The notes under the pieces: model-generated
What the model saw: the letters and a program-made list of their open reading frames with translations, nothing else
Told to the model about the DNA's origin: nothing
Databases searched by the model: none
Assembly: GCA_034190945.1 (NCBI GenBank)
Contig: CM067219.1
Coordinates: 7,745,005-7,809,004, forward strand
Length of the DNA: 64,000 nt
DNA from: Octodonta nipae
Lineage: Eukaryota; Arthropoda; Insecta; Coleoptera; Chrysomelidae
Direction of reading: 5' to 3'
Part shown: in pieces, positions 45,071 to 57,659 of the stretch
Position numbering within the stretch: the first letter of the stretch is position 1
Layout: each line of letters begins with the position of its first letter
Made by a program: the position numbers and the translations under genes

Positions 45071-45140
45071 CGTTTACTATTTTCTTATCAACGACTGCGT
45101 GTTGGCGGCATCCATGGCCATCGACGAAACACCTCAGCAT
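44598..45140 (-). pseudogene. PolB C-terminal copy carried in the left arm
   Basis: The frame from TEIRNRDVYEIVKRD to the stop at 44598 is identical to the last ~156 residues of the right-hand polymerase: GLKSKMYTSKV, DDKRYQISDS and the end AWGHYSIMET. The first ~24 residues (MLRCFVDGHG...) come from outside the arm and are another frame of a neighbouring gene relic. It has no polymerase catalytic motif and cannot be functional as a polymerase. It exists because the inverted arm includes the gene end. Confidence 0.85.
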
Positions 45141-45806
45141 CGATATTTCCCTCTGCGGTAAAGGAAAACGGCACTTTCATAAAAGCTAGGTTATGTGAAT
45201 GTGCCTGCTGATGGGAGGTACTGCGTTCAAATTTGTTAAGCGTCATTGCGTAATTGATACCTTTGGTAATAAGGGTTAATATTTAAACAAGCATTTTTCT
45301 ATAGAAATCTGGTATAATATTAGCTTCTTTAAGTTCTTCCTTCGATGCAATCGGTAGTTTCGACCGTTCAACTAATTCGTTGGGATCATCCAAGTACACC
45401 ATTGACTTGTTAAGTTCCCCGGTTCTCGTAAAACATTGCTTCTGTGTTAAAAGTTGAAAAATGGCATAGCATATAGCCTTGAAGCTTTCAAATGGCCTGC
45501 TGCATTCTTGCGTGCTGAAGTCATTGTCGAAAGTTCATACATCTAAATCATCTGTAGCGACTTGTAAAATATTAGCTGATAAAGACCCAGAGGCCCTTGA
45601 AACTGCAATCCGTCAACGATAATGTGTACTATTAAAGTTGATATGGTAGAGATACCAGCGTAAATTTTTATTGATATCATAGCTATTACCGGAAAAGCTA
45701 AATATCCGTTTGGAAGCCACCGAAACAGATAAAACGTGCAGGTATGGGCGGTCGTACTGATTTCACAGAGGCTCAGTTCACCCGTGGAGGAGCTAGAACT
45801 CAGCAC
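45070..45806 (-). pseudogene. Second gene relic of the PolB element
   Basis: Minus-strand frames: FDNDFSTQECSRPFESFKAICYAIFQLL and MVYLDDPNELVERSKL (45540-45300), then after a break NYAMTLNKFERSTSHQQAH and FSFTAEGNIDAEVF (45260-45090), ending in a stop at about 45090. Upstream (45600-45545) GPLGLYQLIF may be part of it. I recall similar PFxSFxxICYALFQFL / MVYLDDPNEL proteins near PolB genes in insect genomes, without a known function. Broken by frame changes; orientation is opposite to polB, giving divergent genes around 45.8-47.1 kb. Confidence 0.5.
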
Positions 45807-45809
45807 CCA

Positions 45810-47040
45810 GCAATAGGAGGGTTCCCAGATACGATTAGTTTACTCCTGGTGGAACCAGGAATTTTTTACGTCTTGAGAGATGAATAAAAATCTGTATTTA
45901 TTTAAAAATTCATGCCAATAAAATCATAAATGTATTTAAAAATTCCTGATAATAAATTCTCAAATCATAAATCTGTATTTATTTAAATGTAATGTTAATA
46001 AAATCGAAAAATAAATAAATCATGAATCCGTGATTATTTAAAAATTCCTGATAATAAATTCACATTATATCTGGTATTTTAGATATCAAAACCACAAACC
46101 GGAAATGATGACCGCAGTGAAAGGAAACTGTCATATCTTGTTTACGCTAATTGAAACCGAGCTAAATAAATTTACAGGAAGCTGTGGTTTGATTAGGTTA
46201 TCATGTTGTTTGCAGCAACAAACTTTTGCAGGAAGTTCCCATATGATAAGCATTAATTAGTTGTTTTTCTAGAACTAACGGAAATTTCATTATACGCAAA
46301 TGACGTAGTTCGATGCTGATAAATAAAATAATTGCGAATTTTTATTTCATTGTTAATTCAACTCTCAAAGAGATCAGATATCAACTACAGTGATTGTGTT
46401 TGTGCTTTGTGAAATTAACTGTTAATTCAACTTGCAAAGTGTATCTAGTGATAGTGTGTGTTGTTCAAAAAAACATTATGTGAGTATTTACTTAATTTCA
46501 TTTATGTTAATTTGCTTTTAGTATTTTGTGACTGCCCTTCAAAATATTTGAAATTAATAGAGTATGTTTTTCGAATTGAATATTTTCTGCCCGCTTTTCA
46601 ATTCAATGTTCTATTTTTAAATTTTTGGTAATTTGCTTCTAATATTTTGTGTGTGTCTTTCAAAAATTATTAGGAGTGTTTGATTCATTATAAATTTGTA
46701 GTATTGGTTTTCGAATCGAATATTTTCTGGCTGCTTAAAATTTCTGGTTTTCTGTTGTTTCAATTATTACCGTTTATTCACTTCAGTTAGCTACATGACC
46801 TTTATTTTATTAATGGCAGATGTATCGTGTTCTGGAAGTATATTTCAAGGATTATATTACTTATTCGACATCACACATACTCTACCATTATTTCATTTCC
46901 AGGCTTAATATATTAAATTATGATAGTAGTTTCTGAACTCACTCCTAATTCGGAACACACCCTTAGGTGAATAGTGATGAATATATGACTATAAAAGTAG
47001 TTTTTCATACTAGAGAATACATTAGTTTTTGAGTTTCACT
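45810..47040. other. AT-rich divergent intergenic region of the PolB element
   Basis: Contains short direct repeats: 'aaaaattcctgataataaattc' occurs at about 45937 and 46039. A ~140-base diverged repeat (46500-46620 and 46625-46740) carries 'cgaattgaatattttctg' and 'cgaatcgaatattttctgg'. A TATAAAAG lies at 46990-46997 and a TCAGT at 47040-47044, ~50 bases apart; too wide for a standard TATA-initiator pair, so only suggestive of a polB promoter. Confidence 0.45.
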
Positions 47041-47127
47041 CAGTGAGTCAACACGTGCTTATAGTGCATATTAACTAAAAGAGTGATTTCAAAGTTTATT
47101 AGGTAATTTAAATCTCTTATAGAAACC

Positions 47128-50100
47128 ATGGTTCTCTCTGCAGTGGTGAAGAGTATTCTCTTTGCAGTAACTGCTCTATTGGTGAATCTGCGTGAGAAAT
47201 TTGATGGATCTACCGCAGAAGATGGACTTAGGCAATGTACCAAGGCGGTCAGACATCTTCATCATCAAATAAAGAAGAGACAACAGTGGGTGAAAAACAG
47301 AACCTCCAGGCAACGTTAGCCAACATTAAGACTTTCCGAACTCAAATAAAATATTTGCAAAAGAAAGGATCTGGAGTTGGGTCATCGCGTAGAGAATGGA
47401 CTAGTGACAGAGTGCGATGGTTTGACTGTATATCGGCATTTAAGAGGCGTCTTAGGACTGGAGTGATAGTAAATCTGAAGCATAAGAATATTCAAGCTTT
47501 TTTCTCCGACTGCAAATCACTTTTCATGAGGCGTATCCAGAATGTTTTGAAAACTGAAGAGGCCGTGAAAGTGAATACGGTGTTTGCTGCTGAATTTGAG
47601 ATGTCTAAGGCAGAACAAGTGGTCTCGGAAATCAAGTATTTCAACACATCGAATGCTTCTATACTGAGAGATACCGATTTGAATGAGTGGTGGGACGAAC
47701 GTGTAGTACAACCATTTATGAAAGATGTTGATCAATTTTCAGAATGTTCAAGTGGTTGGGCTTTAGTAAGAATCCATAATTTGGGTGTAAACATTAACAA
47801 GTATACTCCCAACTTGGGTCATCTTATGTTGATCTACCTGGTGGAATAAAGAGGAAGAAAGCATGTATCAATGTTAAGAACGAAGATAATGCCTGTTTTG
47901 CATGGAGCATTGTGTCCTCCCTTTATCCTGTTGAAAAAGATCACAAACGAACTTCTAAGTACCCGCACTACTCACAGGTGTTGAAGCTCAAAGGCATCCA
48001 GTTTCCGATGACGACACCGCAAATCCTCGATTTGAGAAACAAAACAACATCTCAGTCAATGTATATATACTAAAGAAGTCTAAAAAATTTATTGTACTAC
48101 CAACATATCTCACTAGAGATAAACGGGATCGTCATGTAAACCTTCTGTTGATTCAGGACCGATACGATAAAGATGATTCAACTCCTGTAAAATTATCATT
48201 TTGTATGGATCAAAGATTTGTCCAGACTGGTATCTTCTCAACTCAGCAAAGTCAAGCATAAAAAATACTTTTGTGACCGCTGTCTGCATTATTTTTGTCT
48301 GAAGAAAAATTTAATATTCATATGGAGGACTGTAGTATGCTGAACAAATGTAGGATGAGATTGCCTGACGAAACCAACAAGATTTTAAAGTTTAAAAACT
48401 TTAAAAACAAAGAAAGATCTCCCTTCATTATTTATGCTGATTTGGAAAGTGTCCTGAAACATATCAATGATAAAACCAAATATCAAGAACACATCCTTCA
48501 GCTATAGGATATTACCTGAAGTGTTCTTATGATGAGTCGTTATCTTTCTACCGTTCCTATAGAGGATCATCCTGCATAGACTGGTTTGCTAAAGAAATGC
48601 TACAGCTATCAGAAGATCTAAACACCATTTTCCTCTGTCCGTACGACATCAATCCACTTTCACATGAAGAGCAGCACCAGTATGATACAGCCACTCATTG
48701 TCATATCTGCGAGAAACCGTTCACTCCTGAAGACATGAAAGTGCGTGACCATTTCCATCTTGCCTCTGGATTTAATAATAGTGATAGCAGAAAATCAAAC
48801 TATCGTGGTCCAGCCATGAATCTTGTAATATTAATTATCAGGACACGCATATAGTACCGTTGTTTTTCACAACTTGTCAGGATACGATTGCCACTTCATT
48901 ATCAATCAAATTGCGCAGTGTACTGAAGGAAAGATAGATATACTTCCTATTACTAAGGAAAAGTACATCTCATTCACCAAGCATTTCAAGGACTCATTAA
49001 TTAAATCCGATTCATCGATTCATTTAGATTTCTTGCTGCATCACTTGACACTCTTGCCTCCTCATTACCACAGTTTCCTGAACTACGTTCACAATTTTCC
49101 GGTTACATGACAATCAATTCAATTTATTAACTAAAAAGGGGATATTCTGCTATGATTATCTTGATTGTTTTGAAAAATTTCGGATAAATCTTTACCAAGT
49201 CAGGATAAATTTTATAACAAACTGGAAGATACTGGCATCACCGATGAACAATACACCCATGCAAGACGGGTGTGGACTGAGTTTGGAATCAAAAACTTGG
49301 GTGAGTACACTGATTTATATATGAAGACTGATATTATGTTGCTGGCTGATGTTTTTGAAAAGTTTCGAAACAGTAGCCTTGAAAGTTATGGTCTAGATCC
49401 AGGTCATTATTTCACATTACCTGGTATACATGGGATTGTATGCTTTTCAAGACCAGACAGGAATTGGAGCTTCTTACAGACATTGAGCAATTATTATTTG
49501 TTGAAAAAGGAATCCGAGGGGGATTATCACAATGTTCAAAGAGACGATGTGTTGCTAATAATAGATATATGAAAGCTTATGATCCTACAAAGCCTACAGT
49601 GACCTTAAAATATTACGACTGCAATAACCAATATGGGTTTGCAATGTCTCAATATTTACCATATGGAGGGTTCGAATGGGTTGACCCTAACATCGATGTC
49701 ACTCAAATTCCCGATAATTCAGACATTGGTTATTTTTTGGAAGTTGATTTGGAGTATCCGCAACACCTCCATGATGAGCACAATGATTTGCCTTTCTGCC
49801 CGCAACATATAACTCCCCCCGGTTCCAAAAACAGAAAACTACTGGCTACGTTATATGATAAACATAAATACGTCATTCATTTAAAACAGGCATTACAATA
49901 TGATCTTAAGCTCACGAAAATTCATCGTGCTCTCAAATGTAACCAATCACCTTGGCTTAAGTCATACATAGACTTAAACACCAGGTTAAGGAGTCAAGCG
50001 AAGACTGAATTTGAAAAGAATCTATTCAAATTAATGAATAATGCCGTATTTGGAAAATGTTTAGAAAATTTACGAAAAAGGGCCAATGTTCGACTGATTT

Positions 50101-50825
50101 CCAAATGGCAGGGTAGATACGGCTTAGAGGCAATGACATCCAAACCAGAATTCAAGTCTTGCACAATCTTCAATGAAAATTTAGTTGCAGTTGAGCTCGC
50201 AAAGTTGGAAATCCTCTTTAATAAACCCATGTACGTAGGCATGGCTGTTTTGGACTTGGCTAAAACAACAGTATATGATTTCTATTATGGTTATTTAAAG
50301 AAAGAATTCGGTGATGATGTCTCTATAGCATATACAGACACAGACAGCTTATTCACAGAGATAAGGAATAGAGATGTTTATGAAATAGTGAAAAGGGACT
50401 GTCATGAGAGATTTGATACCTCAGATTATCCTCCAGACAACAGATTCGGAATCCCTCTAGTAAACAAGAAAGTGCTCGGTATGTGGAAAGATGAGAATAA
50501 TGGTAAGATATTGATAGATTTTATAGGGCTTAAATCTAAAATGTATACCAGCAAGGTGGATGAAGATATCAAGCCAACAAAGAAAGCTAAAGGAGTAAAG
50601 AAATCCTCCCTTAAGACCAAAATTACCTTTGAAGATTATATTGAGTGCCTGGAGAAACTTAAAACCAAATCAGTCGAACAAAATCTCATCAAAGCCAATA
50701 AACATACAGTGTACTCAATTACTCAACAGAAAATTGCCCTAAGTCCAGAGGATGATAAACGATATCAGATTTCGGACTCTTATGAAACATTGGCTTGGGG
50801 TCATTATTCTATTATGGAAACTTAA
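47128..50825 (+). pseudogene. Protein-primed type B DNA polymerase (Polinton/adintovirus-like), broken
   Basis: Family B polymerases of this kind copy linear DNA from a terminal protein primer. The N-terminal region is in frames at 47128-47849 (VRIHNLGVNINKY near the end). A Cys/His zinc-finger-like region and the exonuclease I motif YADLES follow at about 48280-48450. A second Cys/His cluster (CHICEKPF...DHFHL) lies near 48700. A 461-codon frame (49440-50825) holds the catalytic domain: YYDCNNQYG (motif A, residue ~58), KLMNNAVFGK (motif B, ~196) and YTDTDS (motif C, ~298), then C-terminal GLKSKMYTSKV. At least five frame changes and stops interrupt it upstream of 49440. The polymerase module is intact but the exonuclease part is split. 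No integrase, ATPase, protease or capsid gene is visible. Confidence 0.85.
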
Positions 50826-52022
50826 ACTCCCTACTTGAATACATTATAGCTATATCCATCATAACCTTCTCATATTCAGTCTATGCGTGAATAATACTGG
50901 GTGAATTAATGAGCTATCTTTATTAAGTTAGAGATCACTGCTCGTGCAACCCTATAGCATGATGACTTAAAGAATTAATCTTGTTAATCTAATATGCATT
51001 GATTATGCTTCCATGTATTACATGCTGGGTGAATTAATGAGCTATCTTTATTAAGTTAGAGATCACTGCTCGTCCAACCCTATAGCATGATGACTTAAAG
51101 AACTATCTTTATTAGGATCACTGTGGTATAGAATGATTACTTACAGAATTACGCTTGTTGATCTAATATTCATTGATTATGCTTCCATGTATTACATGCT
51201 GGGTGAATTAATGAGCTATCTTTATTAAGTTAGAGATCACTGCTCGTGCAACCCTATAGCATGATGACTTAAAGAACTATCTTTATTAGGATCACTATTC
51301 ATGCAGCCTTATAGTACGATTACTTAAAGAACTACTTTTATTGATTTTGATTAGATTTCACTGCTCATATTGTCATAAAGTGGTTATATAGGCCTATAGG
51401 GATGTTCCACTATAAAAAAAAACAAGCGCGCCTTGAGTTCAGCCTCCTGGGCGGTGTGGAATAGAACTCTTTATGGTTAGTATTAATAAAATCTTACGCA
51501 CACATTTGTTTTCTCTTAGGTCGAGTGATTTTCTACCGCAACCACTTTCACATCCATAGTAGCTTCTAAAGAAACATCAAAGGCTTATCATTTGTAAGAT
51601 ATTATTTTCACTTTATTTTTTACAAGCTTATAAGTTACATATACTGATGGTTAGCAGGTGTGCTGATAAACAATGAGAGTGCAGCTTATGACATCGTGTA
51701 AAAAGGGGAGCAGGTCCTGTTCTATTTCCGAAAATTTCTATATGGGTGAGTTGTTCCTTTTATCTGCTTTAATTCATAGCTATTACATTACACTTGTTAA
51801 ATATGAAATCCGGCTGAGGAAACATTATTCTTTATAAACATATAAGTTACATATACTCATAGTTAGCAGGTGATAAATCAATGAGAGCAGGACTTATGAT
51901 GTCACAGACAAGGTACGGTTTACTGAACCTACTTATCAGATTTCTGATCTCTTTCTTGAATATATGAAGCTGGAGAGATAACAAGGTTCTAATCAGAAGT
52001 ACTTTTGATTATTGTAGTAAAA
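50353..52022. repeat. Right inverted arm of the PolB element
   Basis: Mirrors 43401-45070. Its inner edge (50353) is inside polB just after YTDTDSLF. Its outer edge is the assembly gap, so the real end is unknown. Confidence 0.9.
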
Positions 52023-52122
52023 NNNNNNNNNNNNNNNNNNNNNNNNNNNNNNNNNNNNNNNNNNNNNNNNNNNNNNNNNNNNNNNNNNNNNNNNNNNNNN
52101 NNNNNNNNNNNNNNNNNNNNNN
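52023..52122. other. Assembly gap of 100 N
   Basis: A run of exactly 100 N, the conventional size for a gap of unknown length. Any ORF spanning it is meaningless. Confidence 0.99.
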
Positions 52123-53025
52123 GTATGTCAATAGACACAATGAGCATATCTGGGCTAAAGAAACCCTTTCCATGTAGAACAAAGACGACGAATTTGAGAA
52201 CTCGTTTAGAAATTGAGTGGTTTCAACATGATGGAGCACCTGCTCATAACTCGTTGTTAATAAGGCAACACTTAGATAATATCTATCTAAACTCTTGGAT
52301 AGGTAGAAATGGCCCAGGCGAATGGCCACCCCGGTCTCCCGATTTGGCAGTTGTAGACTTCTATTTATGAGGTGCGCTAAAAACAAAGTATACAAAAGAA
52401 AGTATGCGACAGTTGGTGACCTAAGGGAGGCGGTATTATAAGCAATTGAAGAAATTGATAGGCGGTCTGTGAGGAAAGTGTAATATCAATCTTAAAAAGA
52501 TGCAATTTTTGTGTAAATAAAAATGGTGGACTTTTCGAATATAAATTGTAACCATTATTATGTACTTTAAGTTTTTAGTAAGTACCTACTTATTTAGTTT
52601 TTTCTTTATATATGATATACCTAATAAAAAATCGTTCAATGTTTTTTTGGAATAGTTATTAATAAATCAATCTATTTCATGGCCAACTACGTTAAAAGTG
52701 AAAATAAGAGAGAAAAGCATCCATAACTCCGTTATTTTTATAAATAACTGTATCGAGTGTTATATCGTTGAAGTGCTCTAAAAATGTCCGATTTTTGAGG
52801 TCATAGCCACTATAGTTTCCATTAAAAAAAAAAGATAAGTTTGTGTCATATCTCAAAACGAGAGATGTCACGCAAACGAGGACATGAAACATAAGTTGAA
52901 TATATTCGTGATTCCCTTCGTTTTTTCAAAATATCTAGTAAGCTATGACTTTACAAACATCCGAAAGTGTCATTAAATTGGCCAGTAAAACTGCAAATCT
53001 TTCCAAATTAAAAAAAATCACCCTG
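52123..53025 (+). mobile_element. DD41D mariner family 1, copy 3 (5' part lost in gap)
   Basis: Corresponds to 5343-6253. Catalytic FQHDGAPAH and RSPDLAVVD are present; the 3' TIR ends at 53025 before TA. Part of the duplicated block. Confidence 0.85.
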
Positions 53026-53027
53026 TA

Positions 53028-54686
53028 TAGCTGAAAAGAGATTATGTTGTAAATAAATATATGTTTTCCAATATTTTGCGTTTTCGTTGTTGGGTCGGGT
53101 AACCTGGTACTATCCTCTTACAGAAACACACCCAGTATACAACTTCCAGTACCTACAGGAATCAGAATCACCTGGTGAATTTCATTCAGCATTGAATAGA
53201 AAGTAATCTCCAGCACCTCACAAAATACATAACAAAGTAATTTCGTGGTAGTCAAATAGTAAACAATCCTCCGAAAAGCCAAGGGCTAAAAATAAATTTT
53301 ATCCACGTAACCTGTGCGAGAAATCTAAAAAATGTCACGTACAAAAGAGGCGGTCAATTTTAAAACAGTCACAATACATTGGTCGCACTGTAATTATCAC
53401 TTTTTGATTACCCGGCAAAAGTTCGACACTAATGAGACAACAAGAGTTTTTATGTACCAAATAAAATGCGAGCGTGTCGTTTTTCGATGACGTTTGTTAA
53501 AAATCGATGCATATGTGTTCATATGAATTGGGAGTTTTATATGAAATTTTTTTATATGTTTGACATCGATAGGATAATATTGAAAATATCATAGAGAGGG
53601 TAGCGTAGCGTAAACACATCGACAAATATTTGATTTTCAATGAATATTCATTGAATTCAATAAAGCCATTTGGTTCTTTATTGACTTTCATGAATTTCCA
53701 TTGTGATTTGAGAATATAACATGTACAGTTACATCCTTTGAACATTATTTATAGTTCGGTTGATTTAAAATGAAAATCCTTTTGATATTTTGTTGTTGCA
53801 ACATTTATTTTAATATATTCCAACAGATTTTAAAATTCAATTGTGGTAGTTTTATAAATGAAATATATTTAATTAACTACGTGACTTTACATTGGTTGTT
53901 ATACTATACTACTAATATAATAGAAGTATTGTAATGATTTTTTTAGTCATCAGGTTGTTGGATTTAATTAAAAATACAATCGAACTCACTATTATTTATT
54001 TCCACTAATTTTACAATTTATCTTCAACATCTGCTGTTTACTAAACTGCGACTAAATACTAAATAAATTCTTTCGACAGCTCTCCGTATGTACATATTTC
54101 TTCTCGGAATTCTCTAGAAGGTTTCTCAATCATTCGATGAAATTCGATAAATTTCCATAGCGACAGCTGCCGACCTAGGGTCGCCAGACCATCATTTTGG
54201 ATTCCACGAAATATCGGATGAGTTCACGTCACAGTATGGATATCTATGTACTTTGGTTTCGATACTTGGTGATTTTGCATAGATACTTTTTTGCGATACT
54301 TGGATACCCCTGTGGCTATTATGTTTCCATACTATTATCAATACTTGTTCGTGATTTCGACACTCTGATGGCCTCCACCTCCCGCTAACAGGTAGTGTAG
54401 TAGTAGCCTACAAAAGGCACGTGGAGAAATGTCAAGATGGATAAAAAATAAGGATCGAGTGTTAACCAACCATTGTTTCTAATGAGAAAAATATCGCTCT
54501 AGTTCAGCGGAAAAAATCCAACTGAGGTGTCCACACCGAAACATCCAAAAAATTCTGAAAATTGTTTTGTCCGATCGTATACTGAAATTGCATGAGTCAG
54601 TTACATTCTAAAGATAATAAAAACCACAAACCAAAGCAACTAATAAATGTAAATGATATTAAATTTAGGTAAAAGTGGATATCGTA
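53028..54686. other. Duplicate of 6256-7873
   Basis: Mariner 3' scrap (to about 53120) followed by unassigned AT-rich sequence. Confidence 0.6.
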
Positions 54687-55663
54687 CGAGGGCTGTCTTT
54701 TATATTTCGGGATTAGAGAACAAAAACAAATATTAATCATCGAAAATCGCTTTATTGTTTTTCAAAATATGCCCTATGAAGATTTATACACTTTTGCATG
54801 CGTTTGAACCAATTGTCGAAGCACTTTTTCCACTCTGATTGAGGTATCTGCAAAACATGCATTCTGAACGCAGCAAACGCTTCTTCAGGTGTCGAAAAAT
54901 GTTGACCTCTCAGTTTGTTTTTTACGTACGGGAATAAAAAGAAGTCTTTTGGTGACAAGTCAGGTCTATAGGGCGGACGACTCATCAAATCAATGTTTTG
55001 AGTGGTCAAAAATGCAGTTGTTTGAGCCGATGTGTGAGTGCTCGCATTATCGTGGTGAAGAGTGGTCCGTCTTCGGGGGTTGGTTTTCCTCATTTCTTGG
55101 AAGACAACTGTCAAACAAATGGTTGTGTACCACTCAGAATTGACGGTTCTGCTTTGTTCTAGCGGTGCAGTTGCGACATGTCCAGTTTTTCCGAAAAAAC
55201 AGGCGATCGTTTGCTTGGGAGTGCTTCGTGCGTGAACAACTTTTGTTGGATTCGGCTCATCTTGAAACACCCATACAGTTATCCTTGGTGTATAATATTG
55301 GTTATGATTTGGTTTGAATGCTCTTAGAGGTGCATGTTTATCAAAAAGGTTTAGAAGACGCTGATTAAAGAATTGAATTTTTTCGTCAATAGATGTCATT
55401 AAAAAAATATTATTCAGTGGTAAGGCCTCTAAATCACTTTGGAAATTGTTATAGTCTATGCGTCGAATAGCTCTATAATATTTTATCTGAGGGGAATCAT
55501 TATTTATAAGTACACGTATTCTAACATTGATTAAGAAGTGGTCTGATATGCCGCAATCAGCGACACAAGTTTCCATAATACTACTTAAGTTAGTATAAAT
55601 TAGATCTAGTATAGAGAGTGACGTTGCGGATATTCCAGTAGGTTCGTTAATAAGTTGGTTCAT
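54687..55663 (-). pseudogene. Chimeric LINE endonuclease-mariner ORF, open copy
   Basis: A single 303-codon frame (54752-55663) runs from NQLINEPTGISATSL (LINE endonuclease tail) through FDKHAPLRAFKP and TPRIT into VWVFQDEPNPTKVV and the DD34D mariner catalytic domain to AYFEKQ. In copy 1 the junction reads TPWIT, the LINE consensus, and the frame is broken; here Trp is Arg but the frame is whole. The second and third catalytic Asp (HHDNASTH, PDLSPKD) are present, while the first Asp and the DNA-binding domain are absent, so transposase activity is not expected. 3' TIR at 54687. Confidence 0.8.
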
Positions 55664-56244
55664 ATTAACTGTCGCAACTTTTTATATGACTTTTTATATA
55701 AGTATTCTATTTTCTTAACGTTTTAACCAAGACTAACTCTAGTATGCGGAATCAATTAAATAAATATTAACCCCAGTCAATATAAGCACTCCAGGAAATA
55801 GGTGCTTATTGATAAAGGAAGGCAAATATTCTCCGAATCGTTTCTAAATCGACAGAAAAATTGTTTTTCTTTTCGCTTTGTTCGCGTGACAGTTAAAGTT
55901 CCAAACGCTTCAAGTTTGAAATGGTGTCGCGTGTACGTCACCGAAACAAATATAAAAGACAACAATGGCGAACACTTTTTCGATGCTATTTTTTTCTCTT
56001 CGACAGTTGCTTGGATAAACAGTGACTTGTACTTTTCGACGTCAGAGTATTTTGAAATAGTTTCCATTCCTTAGAGATGGCAAACAAAGGACAAAACATT
56101 TCGTTTTGAATGTTAGTGTAGGAAACTTCAACTGTTGTGGGCTGAAAATCTAGAGATGTTTGCTGTTAATGAAGAAGTGCTTTAACATAACATTGGTGAT
56201 CATGGTGTAAAACAAAACATATAATTATCCTCTCAGGGTTATTT

Positions 56245-56640
56245 ATGGCATCATCTAATTTAGTCTTATGGAGTTTAAAGAAATCACACCACACTGTATT
56301 TTATATTGGACAAATATCTAGGCATTTAAATGTACCAATAACTCAACATAACGATTATATAATTTACCACAATGCCAAAAATTCAACGTTTGTGCATATG
56401 CTTGGCACTTTGATTATAAAACTCAATGGGACAATTCAAAAATATTGCTTAAAGAAGAACATAAAGCTAACAGAAAATTACAACAGTCGTCTTGTATTCT
56501 ACTAAATAAAGATATTTGTTATTCAATAGAATCAGTTGTATCTGGTTGCCTATAATTACCGATGAGAATGGTAAAGGTTTTTCCTAGGTTTTCTTTATGA
56601 GTTTAAGGGGATCACTGTAACAACTGACATTATTTGATGG
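56245..56640 (+). pseudogene. PLE GIY-YIG fragment (duplicate)
   Basis: Copy of 9434-9830; the 86-codon frame is identical. Confidence 0.65.
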
Positions 56641-56759
56641 CATTTTTGGAGACTAATTATTATTAACTGAGAACAAAATTCAACTAATATAAACACAACA
56701 TTTTATTTCCGAAATATTGCAGTTTCTGAAAACAATAATAACTTCTGTCATCTTAAAAG

Positions 56760-56825
56760 GGTTGATTTCACAACGTTTCAATAGCTTTAAATTTGCTTTC
56801 CTCATCAGGTGACTGAATTTGTACA
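56760..56825 (-). ncRNA. Hammerhead-like motif (duplicate)
   Basis: Copy of 9955-10010 with CTGATGA and GAAAC both kept. Confidence 0.4.
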
Positions 56826-57164
56826 CTGGGCAGGCTAATTATATATCCGGTCATGATTATATTGTTACGAAATTTACCCAAAGCCGACCCTGTTGTATTT
56901 CAATACGACAACAAACGCTTTGAGATAAAAAAATGGTTCTCGAAAAGACTCGGCACCTGTAGGAGTGATGATGATTTTTACGAGAATTTTCTATGCTGGG
57001 CTTATAAAGGAAGCAAGCCACGATGGAGAGTTCAGTTATACCGCGACGACTAGCGTATATGGGATTGTTATTCTGATATTTGAATCAGGTGGTTTAATGT
57101 AAATAAAGTTCTAGAAAAGTGAAAGTGAATATTAGTTTTATAATTTCAAATTGAATTGAATATT

Positions 57165-57640
57165 ATACCAGTGCTGTTTTTTGTGAATTAACCTGGCCTG
57201 GTCGCAGCTGATGACAAGCCTTTATTCCATAGTAATAAATGAGTTGCTCTCAAGGTTTCCTTTTTCTTCCCAAATGGTTTATCGAGTTCTTCAAGTCTAG
57301 TTAATCATGGTTTCCGGATATCTATTCGTCACATGCTCTTCTCTAAATTTTTTTATTTGAGCGCCTCTGGTGTGTTGCAAATTTTTTTTTGCTGAATGAA
57401 TTGTTTTGATGATGCCAGTCATAGTTGTTGATGGATGGTTAGAATTGTAGTGTTGTTATAATCCTGTATGTGTGCAGACTGTTGTCTGGATTCCAGTCCT
57501 AGTCATTTCATCTCCATCGTGAATCTAATGGATGGTTGGGATCGGTTTAGGTGCTCCAGGAATGCGTGTAGTACTCTCTCTCTCTCTCCTTGTTGTCAAA
57601 TACCGATGGTGTCGTCTACATATTGTTATAATATTGGTTG
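57165..57640 (-). pseudogene. PLE reverse transcriptase relic (duplicate)
   Basis: Copy of 10365-10830, including the CT microsatellite near 57575 and the VDDTIGI motif. Confidence 0.6.
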
Positions 57641-57659
57641 ATAATATTCTAGACATCTT

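Noticed and set aside
46990..47044. TATA box plus initiator as the polB promoter
   Set aside because: The ~50-base spacing is too wide for a standard pair and such short AT motifs are common here; kept only as a remark.
43401..52022. Complete Polinton/Maverick or intact virus insertion
   Set aside because: No integrase, packaging ATPase, protease or capsid frame could be found, polB is interrupted several times, and the span is well under the usual 15-20 kb.
52005..52395. ORFs of 121 and 128 codons crossing 52023-52122
   Set aside because: They read through the N gap, and their ends are antisense or out-of-frame parts of the mariner.
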